Shown in pieces: positions 46,043 to 54,579 of a stretch of 64,000 nucleotides of DNA (position 1 is its first letter; every line of letters begins with the position of its first letter). The stretch is from NCBI GenBank assembly GCA_963847345.1, contig CAWJZU010000011.1, positions 62,001-126,000 of the forward strand, written 5' to 3'. The notes below the pieces were generated by a model, which had not been told where the DNA came from, made no database searches, and was given only the letters and a program-made list of their open reading frames with translations. Origin of the DNA: DATARH01 sp963847345. Its GTDB lineage: Bacteria; Pseudomonadota; Alphaproteobacteria; ATCC43930; CGMCC-115725. Position numbers and translations under genes: made by a program.

Positions 46043-46063
46043 GGTCACTGCAAAAAAGTGACC
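46043..46063 (+). terminator. Weak hairpin after the AT-rich gene
   Basis: GGTCACT and AGTGACC form a 7-bp stem around GCAAAAA, followed by a short T-containing stretch. It lies 39 bases after the stop at 46004 and could end its transcript. The T run is poor. Confidence 0.35.
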
Positions 46064-46100
46064 GCTTTGTACGCCAGACCGGAACAGATGCGAACGCGGC

Positions 46101-46415
46101 TCAGGCCGCGAGCAGCGACGGTCTTGTCTTGAGTAGTCGCAGCTCGCCGGGTGCGGGCGCGTCGGCCGTGTCCCACGCGTAATCGCCGGTGAGCGACAGG
46201 TGCTCCCACCCGAGCGGTGCTACATGGCGCATTATCTCGGGTTCCACGCCGAGGTCGGCGGCCGCGAGCTCCAGATACCGCGTGTTCCAGAGGATCGCGG
46301 CCGCCACAACGAGGTTGAGCCCCGAGGCGCGGTAGACCTGGTTATCGAAGGTGCGGTCGCGCAGCTCACCGTGCTGGCAGAAAAAGATCTTCCACCTGTT
46401 CGGGGCACTCGCCCA
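46101..46415 (-). pseudogene. C-terminal fragment of a Tn3-family transposase
   Basis: The minus strand encodes about 100 residues with HGELRDRTFDNQVYRASGLN, LNLVVAAAILWNTRYLE, and HVAPLGWEHLSLTGDYAW, the conserved end of Tn3-family transposases. The normal protein is near 1,000 residues. The N-terminal side is cut by a palindromic repeat at 46425. No Tn3 terminal repeat or resolvase is visible. Confidence 0.9.
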
Positions 46416-46424
46416 GTTCGAGTT

Positions 46425-46509
46425 CGTAGGATGGGCTGAGCAACGCGAAGCCCATGCTGTCATGCGGCGGCGAGATGATGGGCTTCGCCTGCGCTCAGCC
46501 CATCCTACG
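46425..46509. repeat. Dispersed inverted repeat (GTAGGATGGGCTGAG family)
   Basis: CGTAGGATGGGCTGAGCAAC on the left, GCGCTCAGCCCATCCTACG on the right, an 85-base hairpin. The outer flanks AGTTCG and GAAGTTCCG are shared with the copy at 48117-48194. Confidence 0.9.
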
Positions 46510-46514
46510 AAGTT

Positions 46515-46907
46515 CCGGAATTGAACGGCTTGTCAGCGCGTTGCGCACACCCTCCGGATCGTGGGCGATCACGGTGAGATAGGCGCGGGCCGGTTGGTCG
46601 GGCTCGGAGCGGCCCTGTTCTCAGTCGCGCAGCGTGCCGAGCGGGATGCGGTAGCGCGCGGCGAATTCTTCCTGCGTCAGGCCGAGCGCCCGGCGCAATG
46701 TCTTGACCTCGAGACGCGGCGGGCTTTCGCCAGTTCTTCGGGCGTGAACGGACGCGCATCGGGGTCGGCGTTTGCCGCCGCCTCAATCTTCTCTTGCGTC
46801 ATCGGTCTCATCGGTGTCTCGGGAAAGGGGCTCTCGCTGCCGTCGGCCAGCACCTCCACGACGCTGCCATCAGGGCGCATTCTCGCGATAATATCGGTCT
46901 TGCTCAT
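46515..46907 (-). pseudogene. Decayed HTH (XRE-like) regulator, antitoxin type
   Basis: It begins MSKTDIIARMRPDGSVVEVL at 46907 and continues MRPMTQEKIEAAANADPDAR, PFTPEELAKARRV. After a frame break near 46733 it goes on with VKTLRRALGLTQEEFAARYR, IPLGTLRD. There a TGA replaces the tryptophan codon expected before EQGRSEPDQPARAYL. This family of HTH proteins often partners a BrnT-type toxin; no toxin gene is left. A shift plus a nonsense codon make real decay likely. Confidence 0.8.
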
Positions 46908-46973
46908 GTCTCGTTGCCCTCCGGTCAGAGATAATACGGGTCCGTTCTCCGCGCTCGGTATAGGTAACATGAA

Positions 46974-47070
46974 GGCTTGCAAGCGCTTTGCGCACCCCCT
47001 CCTCGCTCCCCGCGACGCAAAATCCGCCACATTGCGGGAGTATCGATAATCGGGTGCAACCAATCGGAGG
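46974..47070. repeat. Direct repeat A flanking the group II intron fragment
   Basis: GGCTTGCAAGCGCTTTG, a variable piece of about 25 bases, then GACGCAAAATCCGCCACATT, GCGGGAGTATCGATAA and CAATCGGAG. Direct copy of 48206-48333. Confidence 0.8.
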
Positions 47071-47084
47071 GGTTTTTTTCTCCT

Positions 47085-47643
47085 CTCTTCTGCGCTCGGG
47101 CCGTATACCGTACGATAACTCGATGAATTCTTCCTCATATATCTTTTTCATTACATCGTCGATTTCTCTTTGTACAATCTTGTCCTCAAGCGCCGCCACA
47201 GCGAGCGGTCGCTGCCGTCCGTCGGCTTTCGGTATATACCGACGCCGGGATGGCTGCGGCCGGTACACTCCCCGATGGACCCTGGCATGCAGATCCCCGA
47301 GTTTGCGCTCAAGGTCTGCTTCGTAGTCCTGCCATGTCACGCCGTCCGCACCGGGTGCCGCGTCTCGCTTGAGGGCGAAAAACGACAGCCGCAGCAGGTC
47401 AACCGTGATGTGGTGGAAGAGCGCGGTGAACCGTTCCTTCTTCCGTAGTCTTGCGGCTTCCCGTACGCGCTCCAGCACCTGTGACACGCTTTCCCGGTTC
47501 TGCGCCCGGCGCGTGCAGTGCTGGCTCGCGTTCTCCTCGGCCCCCGCCCTTTGCTCCCTCGCCTCCGCTGCCGGTCCCCCGGTTTTGTTCGGCGACTTCA
47601 TCGCTACTATGGCGAGGTCTGACTTCTCACGCCCGTACATCAT
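47085..47643 (-). pseudogene. Truncated group II intron reverse transcriptase/maturase
   Basis: About 185 residues of an intron-encoded protein: NRESVSQVLERVREAARLRK, FTALFHHITVDLLRLSFFAL, then the RT0/RT1-type KRDAAPGADGVTWQDYE, YRPQPSRRRYIPKADGRQRP and LAVAALEDKIVQREIDDV. It stops at SYGIRPERR, before the RT palm motif YADD, the maturase and the endonuclease. The sequence then passes into the repeat at 46974-47070. It cannot be catalytically active. Confidence 0.9.
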
Positions 47644-48000
47644 CGGCTTCGGCTCCTCACCTTCCCGACGCGGGCCAGAGGCTTTGCAGCCTATGGTCAA
47701 ACGTGAGATCTCTCAGGTTCCGACGCATTCCTTTCCGACGTGATGTGGCCTTCGACCCCGGCGGAGCGACGGCACCTCGCATAACGGTGCCGCACATGTT
47801 ACCTTCGACGATTATGACCGGCTCGGCCTCCGCGACTTTATGGATTTCGAGGCTCAATCCCACACCCCAGCGGATCGCTGTGTACGCTTCGCAATTGCCG
47901 TCGCCGACAACCACGCAACACTCGCTACCGGGCGGCCCGCTACGACCTTACCCGTACCGGTCTTTCACCGGCTGGAACGCGCCAGCTTCGCCTGACGCAC
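47085..48000 (-). mobile_element. 5' part of a group II intron
   Basis: The minus strand from 48000 begins GTGCG, the usual 5' end of group II introns, and continues AGGCGAAGCTGGCGCGTTCC and CCGGTGAAAGACCGGTACGG, typical of domain I. The reverse transcriptase fragment follows. Domains V and VI and the 3' end are missing, so it is immobile and cannot splice. Confidence 0.8.
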
Positions 48001-48116
48001 CATAAGCGCCATTATGGAACGAGATTCGAAGTAATTATTAAGTCTATATAATCGCCCGCTCAAATATTCCTCCTCCATGCCCACCGATTTCTCCTTTCGG
48101 GCGACCCTCGGCAGTT

Positions 48117-48194
48117 CGTAGGATGGGCTGAGCGACGCCGTGCTGTCGCGCGATGGCGAGATGATGGGCTTCTCATACGCTCAGCCCATCCTAC
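48117..48194. repeat. Dispersed inverted repeat (GTAGGATGGGCTGAG family)
   Basis: CGTAGGATGGGCTGAGCGAC and CGCTCAGCCCATCCTAC arms around GCGATGGCGAGATGATGGGC. Near-copy of 46425-46509. Confidence 0.9.
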
Positions 48195-48205
48195 CAAGTT
48201 CCGAG

Positions 48206-48333
48206 GGCTTGCAAGCGCTTTGGGTACCCCAGTGATGGGCAATGCGACCTGCCACCACCGCCATCTGCCCGACGGCGACGCGAAATCCGCCATATTGCGG
48301 GAGTATCGAATAACCGGTGTCGTCAATCGGAGC
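48206..48333. repeat. Direct repeat B flanking the group II intron fragment
   Basis: GGCTTGCAAGCGCTTTG (identical 17 bases to copy A), a longer spacer of about 55 bases, then GACGCGAAATCCGCCATATT, GCGGGAGTATCGAATAACCG and CAATCGGAG. Confidence 0.8.
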
Positions 48334-48423
48334 GATGTCGGGCGAAGGTGTTTGCTGTTCTTTTGCTGCAAAATTCACTCTCCGCGGCTGCGAAACCCGC
48401 GCGGCGCAAGGGGTCGTGCGGGC

Positions 48424-48456
48424 GTTTGCTGTTGATTTCCTGCAGAAACAGCAAAC
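48424..48456. repeat. Hairpin GTTTGCTGTT / AACAGCAAAC
   Basis: A 10-bp inverted repeat around a 13-base loop. A direct copy of its left arm, GTTTGCTGTTCTTTTGCTGC, starts at 48350. Intergenic between repeat B and the SMP-30 gene. Confidence 0.65.
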
Positions 48457-48649
48457 CGTCGATGGAACAGGGAAAAAGTGGCCAGTTGCGCCCAGGAATC
48501 GCAAACGAAGCAGCACCCGTTTTGGCAGCTCAACAACGCAAATTGATCCGGGGAGCGACCTTCCCGGGCCTTGAGCGCCTCGCGAAAAGGCTCCATCCTC
48601 CCCCGCTACAGCCGGCGCCGCCGGCCGCGCAACGAAACGGAGAGCCGCA

Positions 48650-49607
48650 ATGACCACCGGATGGCAGCCCGTCGGAAGCCTATCCAGACCCGGCAATCGT
48701 CACGCTCGACCCGCGTTTCGATGCGATCAAGCCGCCGATGAACGCCGGCGTCGAACGGCTCTTTACCGGCTGCCGCTGGAGCGAGGGGCCGGTATGGTTC
48801 GGCGACATGCGCTGTGTCCTGTGGAGCGATATCCCGAACAACCGCATCCTCAGATATGACGAGGAGACCGGCGAGGTCAGCGTCTTCCGCAAGCCGTCGA
48901 ACCACGCCAACGGCAACACGCGCGACCGGCAGGGCAGGCTCGTCACCTGCGAGCACGGCGGTCGCCGGATCACCCGCACCGAGCACGACGGCACGATCAC
49001 GGTGATCTGCAACCGCTTCGGCGGGGTCGACGGCAAGAGGCTCAACTCACCGAACGACGTCGTCGTCAAATCGGACGGCTCGGTCTGGTTTTCGGACCCG
49101 ATGTTCGGCATCGCCGGCAATTACGAGGGCCACAAGGCCGAGCCGGAATTGCCGATGAACGTCTACCGCGTCGACGGCCGGACCAATCGCACGACAATCG
49201 TCGCCGAGAACATCCCCGGCCCGAACGGGCTGTGCTTTTCGCCCGACGAAAAGCTGCTGTACCTCGTCGAGTCGCGCGCCGAGCCGCGCAACATCAAGGT
49301 CTACGACGTGGTCGGCGACGGCGACGCGCTCGCTAACCCGCGCGACTTCGCGGACCTGAAGGGCGGCAGCCCGGACGGGTTCCGGTGCGACATTCACGGC
49401 AATCTGTGGTGCGGTTGGGGCAGCGGGCCGGAGCGCAACGGCGTCATGGTGTTCGCCCCCGACGGCACGATGATCGGCCACATCGCCCTGCCGGAACGCT
49501 GCGCCAATCTCTGTTTCGGCGGCGTCAAGCGCAACCGGCTGTTCATGGCCGCCAGCCATTCGCTGTATTCGGTGTATGTGAATACCCAGGGCGCGGTCGG
49601 CGGCTAA
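48650..49607 (+). CDS. SMP-30/gluconolactonase family protein, frameshifted
   Basis: A six-bladed beta-propeller lactonase, likely on sugar lactones. Metal-site segments are WSEGPVWFGD (Glu), LNSPNDVVVKSDGSVWFSDP (Asn), IPGPNGLCFSPDEKLLY and GSPDGFRCDIHGNLW (Asp). The N-terminal YPDPAIVTLDPRFDAIKPP is in another frame from the ATG at 48650; the break is near 48682. The 958-base span minus one gives 318 residues, normal length. GGAGAG precedes the ATG. The related-context gene at 50613-51263 may work with it. Confidence 0.92.
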
Positions 49608-49640
49608 CCGATCCGACCGCCCACGTGAAGAGGTGACGAA

Positions 49641-49982
49641 ATGACCGTGCGCATCTACCACAACCCGCGCTGCAGCACCTCGCGCAAGACCCTGGCGCTG
49701 CTGCGCGAAAAGGGCATCGAGCCCGAAATCGTCGAATATCTGAAGACGCCGTACACCGCCGCCGGGCTGAAGCAGCTGCTGGCGCAGCTCGGCATCCCGG
49801 CCAAGGCGCTCGTTCGCAAAAAGGAAGCGGCGGCTTCCGGCATCGATCCGGCGTTGCTGTCCGAAGACGCGCTGATCCAGGCGATGGCCGAGCACCCGAT
49901 CATCGTCGAGCGCCCGATCGTTGTCTCCGGTGGAAAAGCCGCGCTCGGCCGCCCGCCGGAAAACGTTTTGGCGGTGTTATAG
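49641..49982 (+). CDS. arsC: Arsenate reductase (glutaredoxin-type) ArsC
   Basis: A 113-residue enzyme of the Spx/ArsC family. YHNPRCSTSRKTL holds the catalytic Cys11. The later HPIIVERPIVVSGGKAALGRPP contains the arginine and cis-proline region. The YLKTPYTAAGLKQLLAQL helix is typical of the glutaredoxin-coupled group. No arsR, arsB or acr3 gene is nearby, so the physiological role may not be arsenate. It follows the SMP-30 gene by 33 bases. Confidence 0.93.
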   Translation: MTVRIYHNPRCSTSRKTLALLREKGIEPEIVEYLKTPYTAAGLKQLLAQLGIPAKALVRKKEAAASGIDPALLSEDALIQAMAEHPIIVERPIVVSGGKAALGRPPENVLAVL

Positions 49983-50032
49983 CCGCGCCCGACAAAGGTA
50001 TTCTGAACATGCAACATCGAGAGAGCGAACCG

Positions 50033-50404
50033 ATGACGCGCCGAACGGCCCGCGGACTGGCGGCGGCTGCGCTGGCGATTGCCGCGGCAATTGCCGTCGC
50101 GCCGCCCCTATCCGCTCAGCTCGTGAGCCCCTTCGGACGGGATTCGGTCGGGATTTCCCAGGAAGATTGGACCCTGATGATGAACGCCATGGGGGCTGTC
50201 CTGGCGGAATACAAGGTCGGTGCGACACACGCCTGGAAGTCGCCGACCACCGGACGCGCAGGTGAATGGGTGCTGATGCGTACATTTGAACGCGACGGCA
50301 TGAAATGCGCTCAGCTGAGTCATCACTTTACTGCGGGCTCGGGTTTTGATTACACGGCACCGATGTGCAGGGTCCCGGATGGAACCTGGAAGCTCGCTTT
50401 CTGA
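50033..50404 (+). CDS. Exported 17-kDa-surface-antigen-like protein
   Basis: A 123-residue protein with a signal peptide (RGLAAAALAIAAAIAVAPPLSA). The mature part has WTLMMNAMGAVLAEYKVGAT, WKSPTTGRAGEWVLMRTFER, then KCAQLSHHF and PMCRVPDGTWKLAF. The W-N-G-G pattern and two cysteines resemble the C-terminal half of rickettsial 17-kDa antigen family proteins, without the glycine-zipper. The start at 50033 removes eight residues from a longer frame. Likely periplasmic or outer-membrane; function unknown. Confidence 0.7.
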   Translation: MTRRTARGLAAAALAIAAAIAVAPPLSAQLVSPFGRDSVGISQEDWTLMMNAMGAVLAEYKVGATHAWKSPTTGRAGEWVLMRTFERDGMKCAQLSHHFTAGSGFDYTAPMCRVPDGTWKLAF

Positions 50405-50425
50405 CAGCTGTTGGACAAGTAAATT

Positions 50426-50457
50426 GTAGGATGGGCTGAGCGAACGCGAAGCCCATG
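50426..50457. repeat. Single arm of the GTAGGATGGGCTGAG repeat
   Basis: TGTAGGATGGGCTGAGCGAA followed by CGCGAAGCCCATG. No facing second arm. Confidence 0.8.
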
Positions 50458-50514
50458 CTGTATCTTGAAGTCGATACCGCGCTAATACCAACCGCCGTCG
50501 TCTGAAACTCGCGT

Positions 50515-50543
50515 GTCATTCCCGCGAAAGCGGGAACCCAGGG
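50515..50543. repeat. Dispersed palindrome CCCGCGAAAGCGGG
   Basis: GTCATTCCCGCGAAAGCGGG then AACCCAGGG. The reverse-orientation copy lies at 63003-63030. Confidence 0.8.
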
Positions 50544-50612
50544 CAACGGACAATTCGCCTGCCCTGGTCCCGCTTGCGACCGACGAGTTATTTCAACCTT
50601 ACCCGATTGCGC

Positions 50613-51263
50613 TCAGCGATAGAACTCCACCTTGGCCTCGCGGAACCACAGGAAATTGGCCGGCGCCGCCGAGATCGGGCCATTGATTGCGAACACCGCG
50701 ATCTCGAACCGCTCGCCGGGGTGCACGATGTTGTCGCCGAGCACCAGCCGGTGCGGCATGTTGAACCCCTGGATGCAGGCCGGGCTCGGCCTTCCGGCGG
50801 CGCGCGGCAACGCGCCGTTGACCCAGATCTCGGCGTAATCGTCGACATTGACCCGCAGCACCGCCTTGGCGCCGTCGGTCGCGAACCCCATCGCCTCGGG
50901 CGGGATCGTCAACGTCGCGCGATACCAGAAGAACGAGATCATGCCGCCGCCGCGCCGCCCGCCGAGATCGGTAGCCGGAACCACCGCCCACGCCGAATCG
51001 TCAAAGCCGAGCAATTCGGCATGCGGCTCGACATCGTAGGTCGTCCTGAACTCCGGCCGCGAATCGCTCAGCGCCGGACATTCGACGATCTTGGCCTCGA
51101 CCCCGCGCCACACCGCCCCGAACGCGGCCGAGCCTGCTTCGGTCATCAGATCGACGACATGCACTGGCGGCGTCAACGGCGCAATCGCCGGCTGCGGCGC
51201 CAGCAACGGATTGGTGGGCGGCGGCGCGGAAACGCTCGGTCGGACGTAACGGGATGCAGCCAT
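50613..51263 (-). CDS. Beta-sandwich (sugar-binding-like) protein
   Basis: A 216-residue protein. An N-terminal Pro-rich linker (PSVSAPPPTNPLLAP) precedes a beta domain with FDDSAWAVVPATDLGGRR, ISFFWYRATLTIPPEA, VNVDDYAEIWVNGALPR and IAVFAINGPISAAPANFLWF. The D-Y-A-E-I-W-V-N-G strand is typical of glycoside-hydrolase family 2-type galactose-binding folds. Similar domains are found linked to SMP-30 lactonases, and one lies 1 kb away, so a common pathway is possible. The start at 51263 follows GGGGAAGAGA. Confidence 0.7.
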   Translation of the reverse strand: MAASRYVRPSVSAPPPTNPLLAPQPAIAPLTPPVHVVDLMTEAGSAAFGAVWRGVEAKIVECPALSDSRPEFRTTYDVEPHAELLGFDDSAWAVVPATDLGGRRGGGMISFFWYRATLTIPPEAMGFATDGAKAVLRVNVDDYAEIWVNGALPRAAGRPSPACIQGFNMPHRLVLGDNIVHPGERFEIAVFAINGPISAAPANFLWFREAKVEFYR

Positions 51264-51304
51264 TCTCTTCCCCTTCAAGGTGTGTCTATCACCATACACC
51301 ATTC

Positions 51305-51385
51305 CGTAGGATGGGCGGAGCCACGCGAAGCCCATCTGCCCGCGGCGCACGGCATGGGCTCCGCTGCGCTCAGCCCCATCCTACG
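51305..51385. repeat. Dispersed inverted repeat (GTAGGATGGG family)
   Basis: CGTAGGATGGGCGGAGCCAC faces GCGCTCAGCCCCATCCTACG. Its right end overlaps the end of the PIN gene and supplies that gene's TAG stop (51381-51383). Confidence 0.85.
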
Positions 51386-52626
51386 CATTATCGGTTTCGC
51401 TACGTAGCTTGAGTTTTGGTGCTATAGTTGCATTCGATCGGCGGATGCATTCGCTTACAAGCTGCTCAGCCACAGCGTAAGTATCGGCCTCCTTGACGGT
51501 AATTCGAGCCGGTAGACGTGCGCGAATAGGATAAGACAGATTCTCGGCATGGATATGAACCTTTATTAGGCCGCTAACCTGTTCTGATTCACGGCTGCAA
51601 TGTACCTCGATTTTAACGGTCTTGGGGGCCACTCCATGCCGCCATTGTGCGCACTTGAGGCTGACCCGACGCGCATGCTTCATTGGCTTGTTATGCCAGT
51701 ACAGCGCATTCGGATCGTGCCGGGGTATGCCATGAAGCAGTGAGGAATAATCTGGCGTTCGGGGCCGACCCATCGAACCCTCAAAGAAGGACCCATACGT
51801 CTTCTGCCGCCAGCCGCCGTAGGGGGCAACCGACGCCCGAGGCAGTTCGAGCGGTTTCAAGGAGCCCCCAGCTTCCTCGTCCATCTCGTCATCGTCGTCG
51901 GCATCGGTCTGCGGCAGGATCAGCACGCTTCCGCTCACTTCAATGCTAACTAGAACGTCTCTGCCGGGGCGCGTCCCATCGTTTGATATAAAGAAGCGAA
52001 GCTTTGGCCTCGGCGCACGTTCATCGAGGTTTACATGTAGATTTCGGAGTAGCGTCTCAGATTCCTTCAACCAAGTCGGGTATGCTTGATCGCGATATTT
52101 TACTATTTCTTGCTCAGTAGCGGGGGTGAATTCTCTGCTAAACTCGTACAACATACGACTGATGTCAAGGAGAGTTGATGAAGGGCCGCGTGGGGCTGAC
52201 CGTTCCGGCGGTTTGCTTAGCCCGAAATCAGTCGCGATTGGCACGCCCTCCTTAAGTTGTTCCATCAGGTCTTTTACTTGCTCGGTAGTGAGTGAGATGT
52301 GTCGAACGACTTCAGCATTAAATTTCGTGAGTTCGCGGCCCTCAAAGTCTAGGTAATTAATCCGGAATAATGGTTCTGCATTTCGAAGCTTTTTGATCTC
52401 CTGATTAAGAGCCCGGACCTGCTTTTCCGCCTCTTTGGTTTCCGGGGCTAGAAGCCATTCATCAGGTATCTCGACGAATGCTAGACCAATCATTTTTGCG
52501 CTTAACATTGGCCCAGTATCATATGAGAGTATCCGCACGTTAGCGTGATTTTGCTCCCGCTTTCCATAGGCATACGCTATGCCGACTAGACAATCATCAG
52601 GCCGATCATAGCTAAGGCGCTCGCTA
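51381..52626 (-). pseudogene. PIN-domain protein, C-terminal part (split by IS5)
   Basis: The 3' portion of a gene whose 5' portion is at 53835-54138. It opens inside the PIN domain with SERLSYDRPDDCLVGIAY and VRILSYDTGPMLSAKMIGL, giving the third and fourth acidic residues. After this comes a coiled coil (EAEKQVRALNQEIKKLRNAE) and about 300 further residues with an acidic run DADDDDEMDEEAGG. The C-terminal domains are not recognised. Composition is lower in GC than the host. Large PIN proteins like this are RNase or nuclease candidates, sometimes in defence or stress loci; that role is inferred. Confidence 0.85.
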
Positions 52627-53834
52627 GGGAAACACCGAACAATGGCGGCGTAGGCGACGGTTTGGGGGCGGCCGCCTAACATGCGACATCGGCGCTGCGA
52701 ATAGCAGCCTACGTAAGCAAAAAGCCGGTTTGTACTGGGGTTTTTATTGTCGTTTTTGGGAGTAAGACAGAGTCCGGGCGTGATCAGACGTGGCCTTGCG
52801 CCAGCAGGGCTTTCTTGACGATCACCAGGTTGGCTAGGGCGAACAGGGTGCGCAGTTGCGCGGTGTTCTTGACCAGACCGCGATAGCGCAGCCTCTTATG
52901 CCGGAACAGGTTCTTGACGATGTGGAACGGGTGCTCGACCCAGGCCCGCACCTGCGACAGCGCCCGCTCGACCGGCTCGGCCCAATCCCGCAGGGTTTTG
53001 GGCAACGCTTTGATGATGCTGCGCTTGATCGCGATGTTCCAGGAGACATCGCGATCCTCAAGTTCTGGCCGTTTGTCCGCTCCGGTGTAGCCGGCATCGG
53101 CGAAGACCGCCTCCTCGTGGCCGTGCAATAGGGAAGCTGTCTGATTGATGTCGGCTTCGTTGGCAGCGGTACCGACGAGGGTGTGCACCACCCCCGAGGC
53201 GACATCCACCCCGATATGCGCCTTCATCCCGAAGTGCCACTGGTTGCCCTTCTTGGTCTGGTGCATCTCCGGATCGCGGGCCTTCTTCTTGTTCTTTGTC
53301 GAAGGCGGTGCGGCTATGATTGACGCATCAACGATTGTGCCCTGGCGCATCAACAGACCGCGCTCCTGCAGCATCGCGCCGACTTCGTCGAACAGTGCCC
53401 GGGTCAGGTCGTGCTCCTCCAGCCAATGGCGGAAGTTCAGCACCGTCGTCGCGTCCGGAACCGCCGTCACCGCCAGGTCGATCCCGGCAAAGCCGCGCAG
53501 CGCTTGGCTATCGTAGAGCGCGTCCTCCAAGGCCTCATCGGCCAGCCCGTACCACTGCTGCAAAAAGTACAGCCGCAGCATCCGCTCCAGCCCGATCGGC
53601 GGCCGACCGCGTTCGCCCTTCGGGTAGAACGGACGCAGCCGTTCAACCAGCCGCGCCCATGGCCACCACTTGCTCCATCTCGGCCAAAAACTTGTCGCGC
53701 CGTGTCTGCTTCTTCTTGCCGGCGTATTCCGCCTGCGAAAAGCTCCCCTGCCGCTGCATCGCGTCCCCCGCTCCTCCGGACCGAACGATCCTATCCGATG
53801 CTAGCGCCAGCAGCCGGATTTTTCAGTGTTTCCC
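52627..53834 (-). mobile_element. IS5-family (IS427-like) element inside the PIN gene
   Basis: A 1,208-base element. The left end reads GGGAAACACCGAACAATGGC; the right end on the other strand reads GGGAAACACTGAAAAATCCG (15 of the first 17 match). A TA target duplication is at 52625-52626 and 53835-53836. Removing the element and one TA restores an unbroken PIN-gene frame of 516 codons, which confirms the ends. Confidence 0.95.
52784..53759 (-). CDS. IS5-family transposase, frameshifted
   Basis: The start at 53759 reads MQRQGSFSQAEYAGKKKQTR, then RRDKFLAEMEQVV. The frame changes near 53660, after which WARLVERLRPFYPKGERGRP, FLQQWYGLADEALEDALYDS, then IVDASIIAAPPSTKNKKKAR, FADAGYTGADKRPE and RALSQVRAWVEHPFHIVKNL follow, with the DDE residues of the family. 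A 976-base span minus one gives 324 residues. IS427-group elements can use programmed frameshifting, but the shift here has the same +1 sign as in the host genes. Confidence 0.9.
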
Positions 53835-54138
53835 TAAGTTCGCCGTCGGGTTTGAGGTCTAGTCCGAGAAGGAGCTTCACCAAGGGTCTCGACGCGTGAA
53901 CAATCCGGTGGCCGTCTGAGGACTTGACGATGTCCCGCAGTAGGCTCGATGCAAGTCTTGCCCGCTTCGCAAGTCGATCGGACCCGCGGTACTTATGTTG
54001 GTCGATCTCAGATTGCACCGGCCGCGTCACGATCAGGTGGACTTCATCAAAATCTGACCACCTGCCCCAATCTAACTCGCCGAAGGGACGGCATTGAATG
54101 AAGAAATTGGTATCCGGGAAAAAATACAGGATTGGCAC
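53835..54138 (-). pseudogene. PIN-domain protein, N-terminal part (split by IS5)
   Basis: The 5' portion of the split gene. A GTG start at 54138 has GAGGAGG upstream. ILYFFPDTNFFIQCRPFGEL holds the first acidic residue (Asp9), and TRPVQSEIDQHKYRG the second (Glu44). RLASSLLRDIVKSSDGHRIV follows. The insertion lies at KPDGEL, between the second and third acidic residues of the nuclease site, so neither half can be active alone. Confidence 0.88.
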
Positions 54139-54579
54139 GCCGCCTCCTCAGGAGCTATGTCGTCGCCCTACGGTTTCAGAACATGGAGGGTCTACGGCGT
54201 TTTTCACTATTGACAAGTGATGTATGCGAATAAAAGGTGGATGATCGGCACGATGTTTGTAGCAGCCTTGCAAGGCTCCACCCGGCCAATGCTTCGCTCA
54301 TCTTGGCTACCTCGCCGTCGACACCAAAGTCGCCATAGTCGCAGGTTATATAGGACACTCGGTGGGCGGGAGAAGTGATATGGAAATTCGAGCCGATGAA
54401 TTGGCACCGTTCCCTGTTCGGAACATTCTGGTTCCCTGTTCGCGCGCTCCCGTTCCCTGTTCTCCTGGCTTCCACTCCCTGTTCCGCGCACAGCGAATTG
54501 CTGCGCAACTCCTTGCCGTTCAAAGCGGAATCCGGTCGGAGGGGCGGCGGATCGCAAAAATTCCCCGCAAGCAGGGAAT
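54139..54579. other. Intergenic stretch with TTCCCTGTTC repeats
   Basis: About 440 bases. Four TTCCCTGTTC-like words (starting near 54411, 54433, 54454, 54476) are spaced about 21 bases apart. The frame downstream of the amidase shift reads across this stretch but is not a gene. The complement reads GAACAGGGAA. Confidence 0.6.

Noticed and set aside
46677..47138. A 153-codon minus-strand frame covering the HTH start and direct repeat A
   Set aside because: Only the part from 46907 matches a known family; the upstream part is repeat sequence.
54176..54579. C-terminal extension of the amidase to 909 residues
   Set aside because: It arises from the frame break at 54945. The other frame gives a conserved amidase end at 54580.
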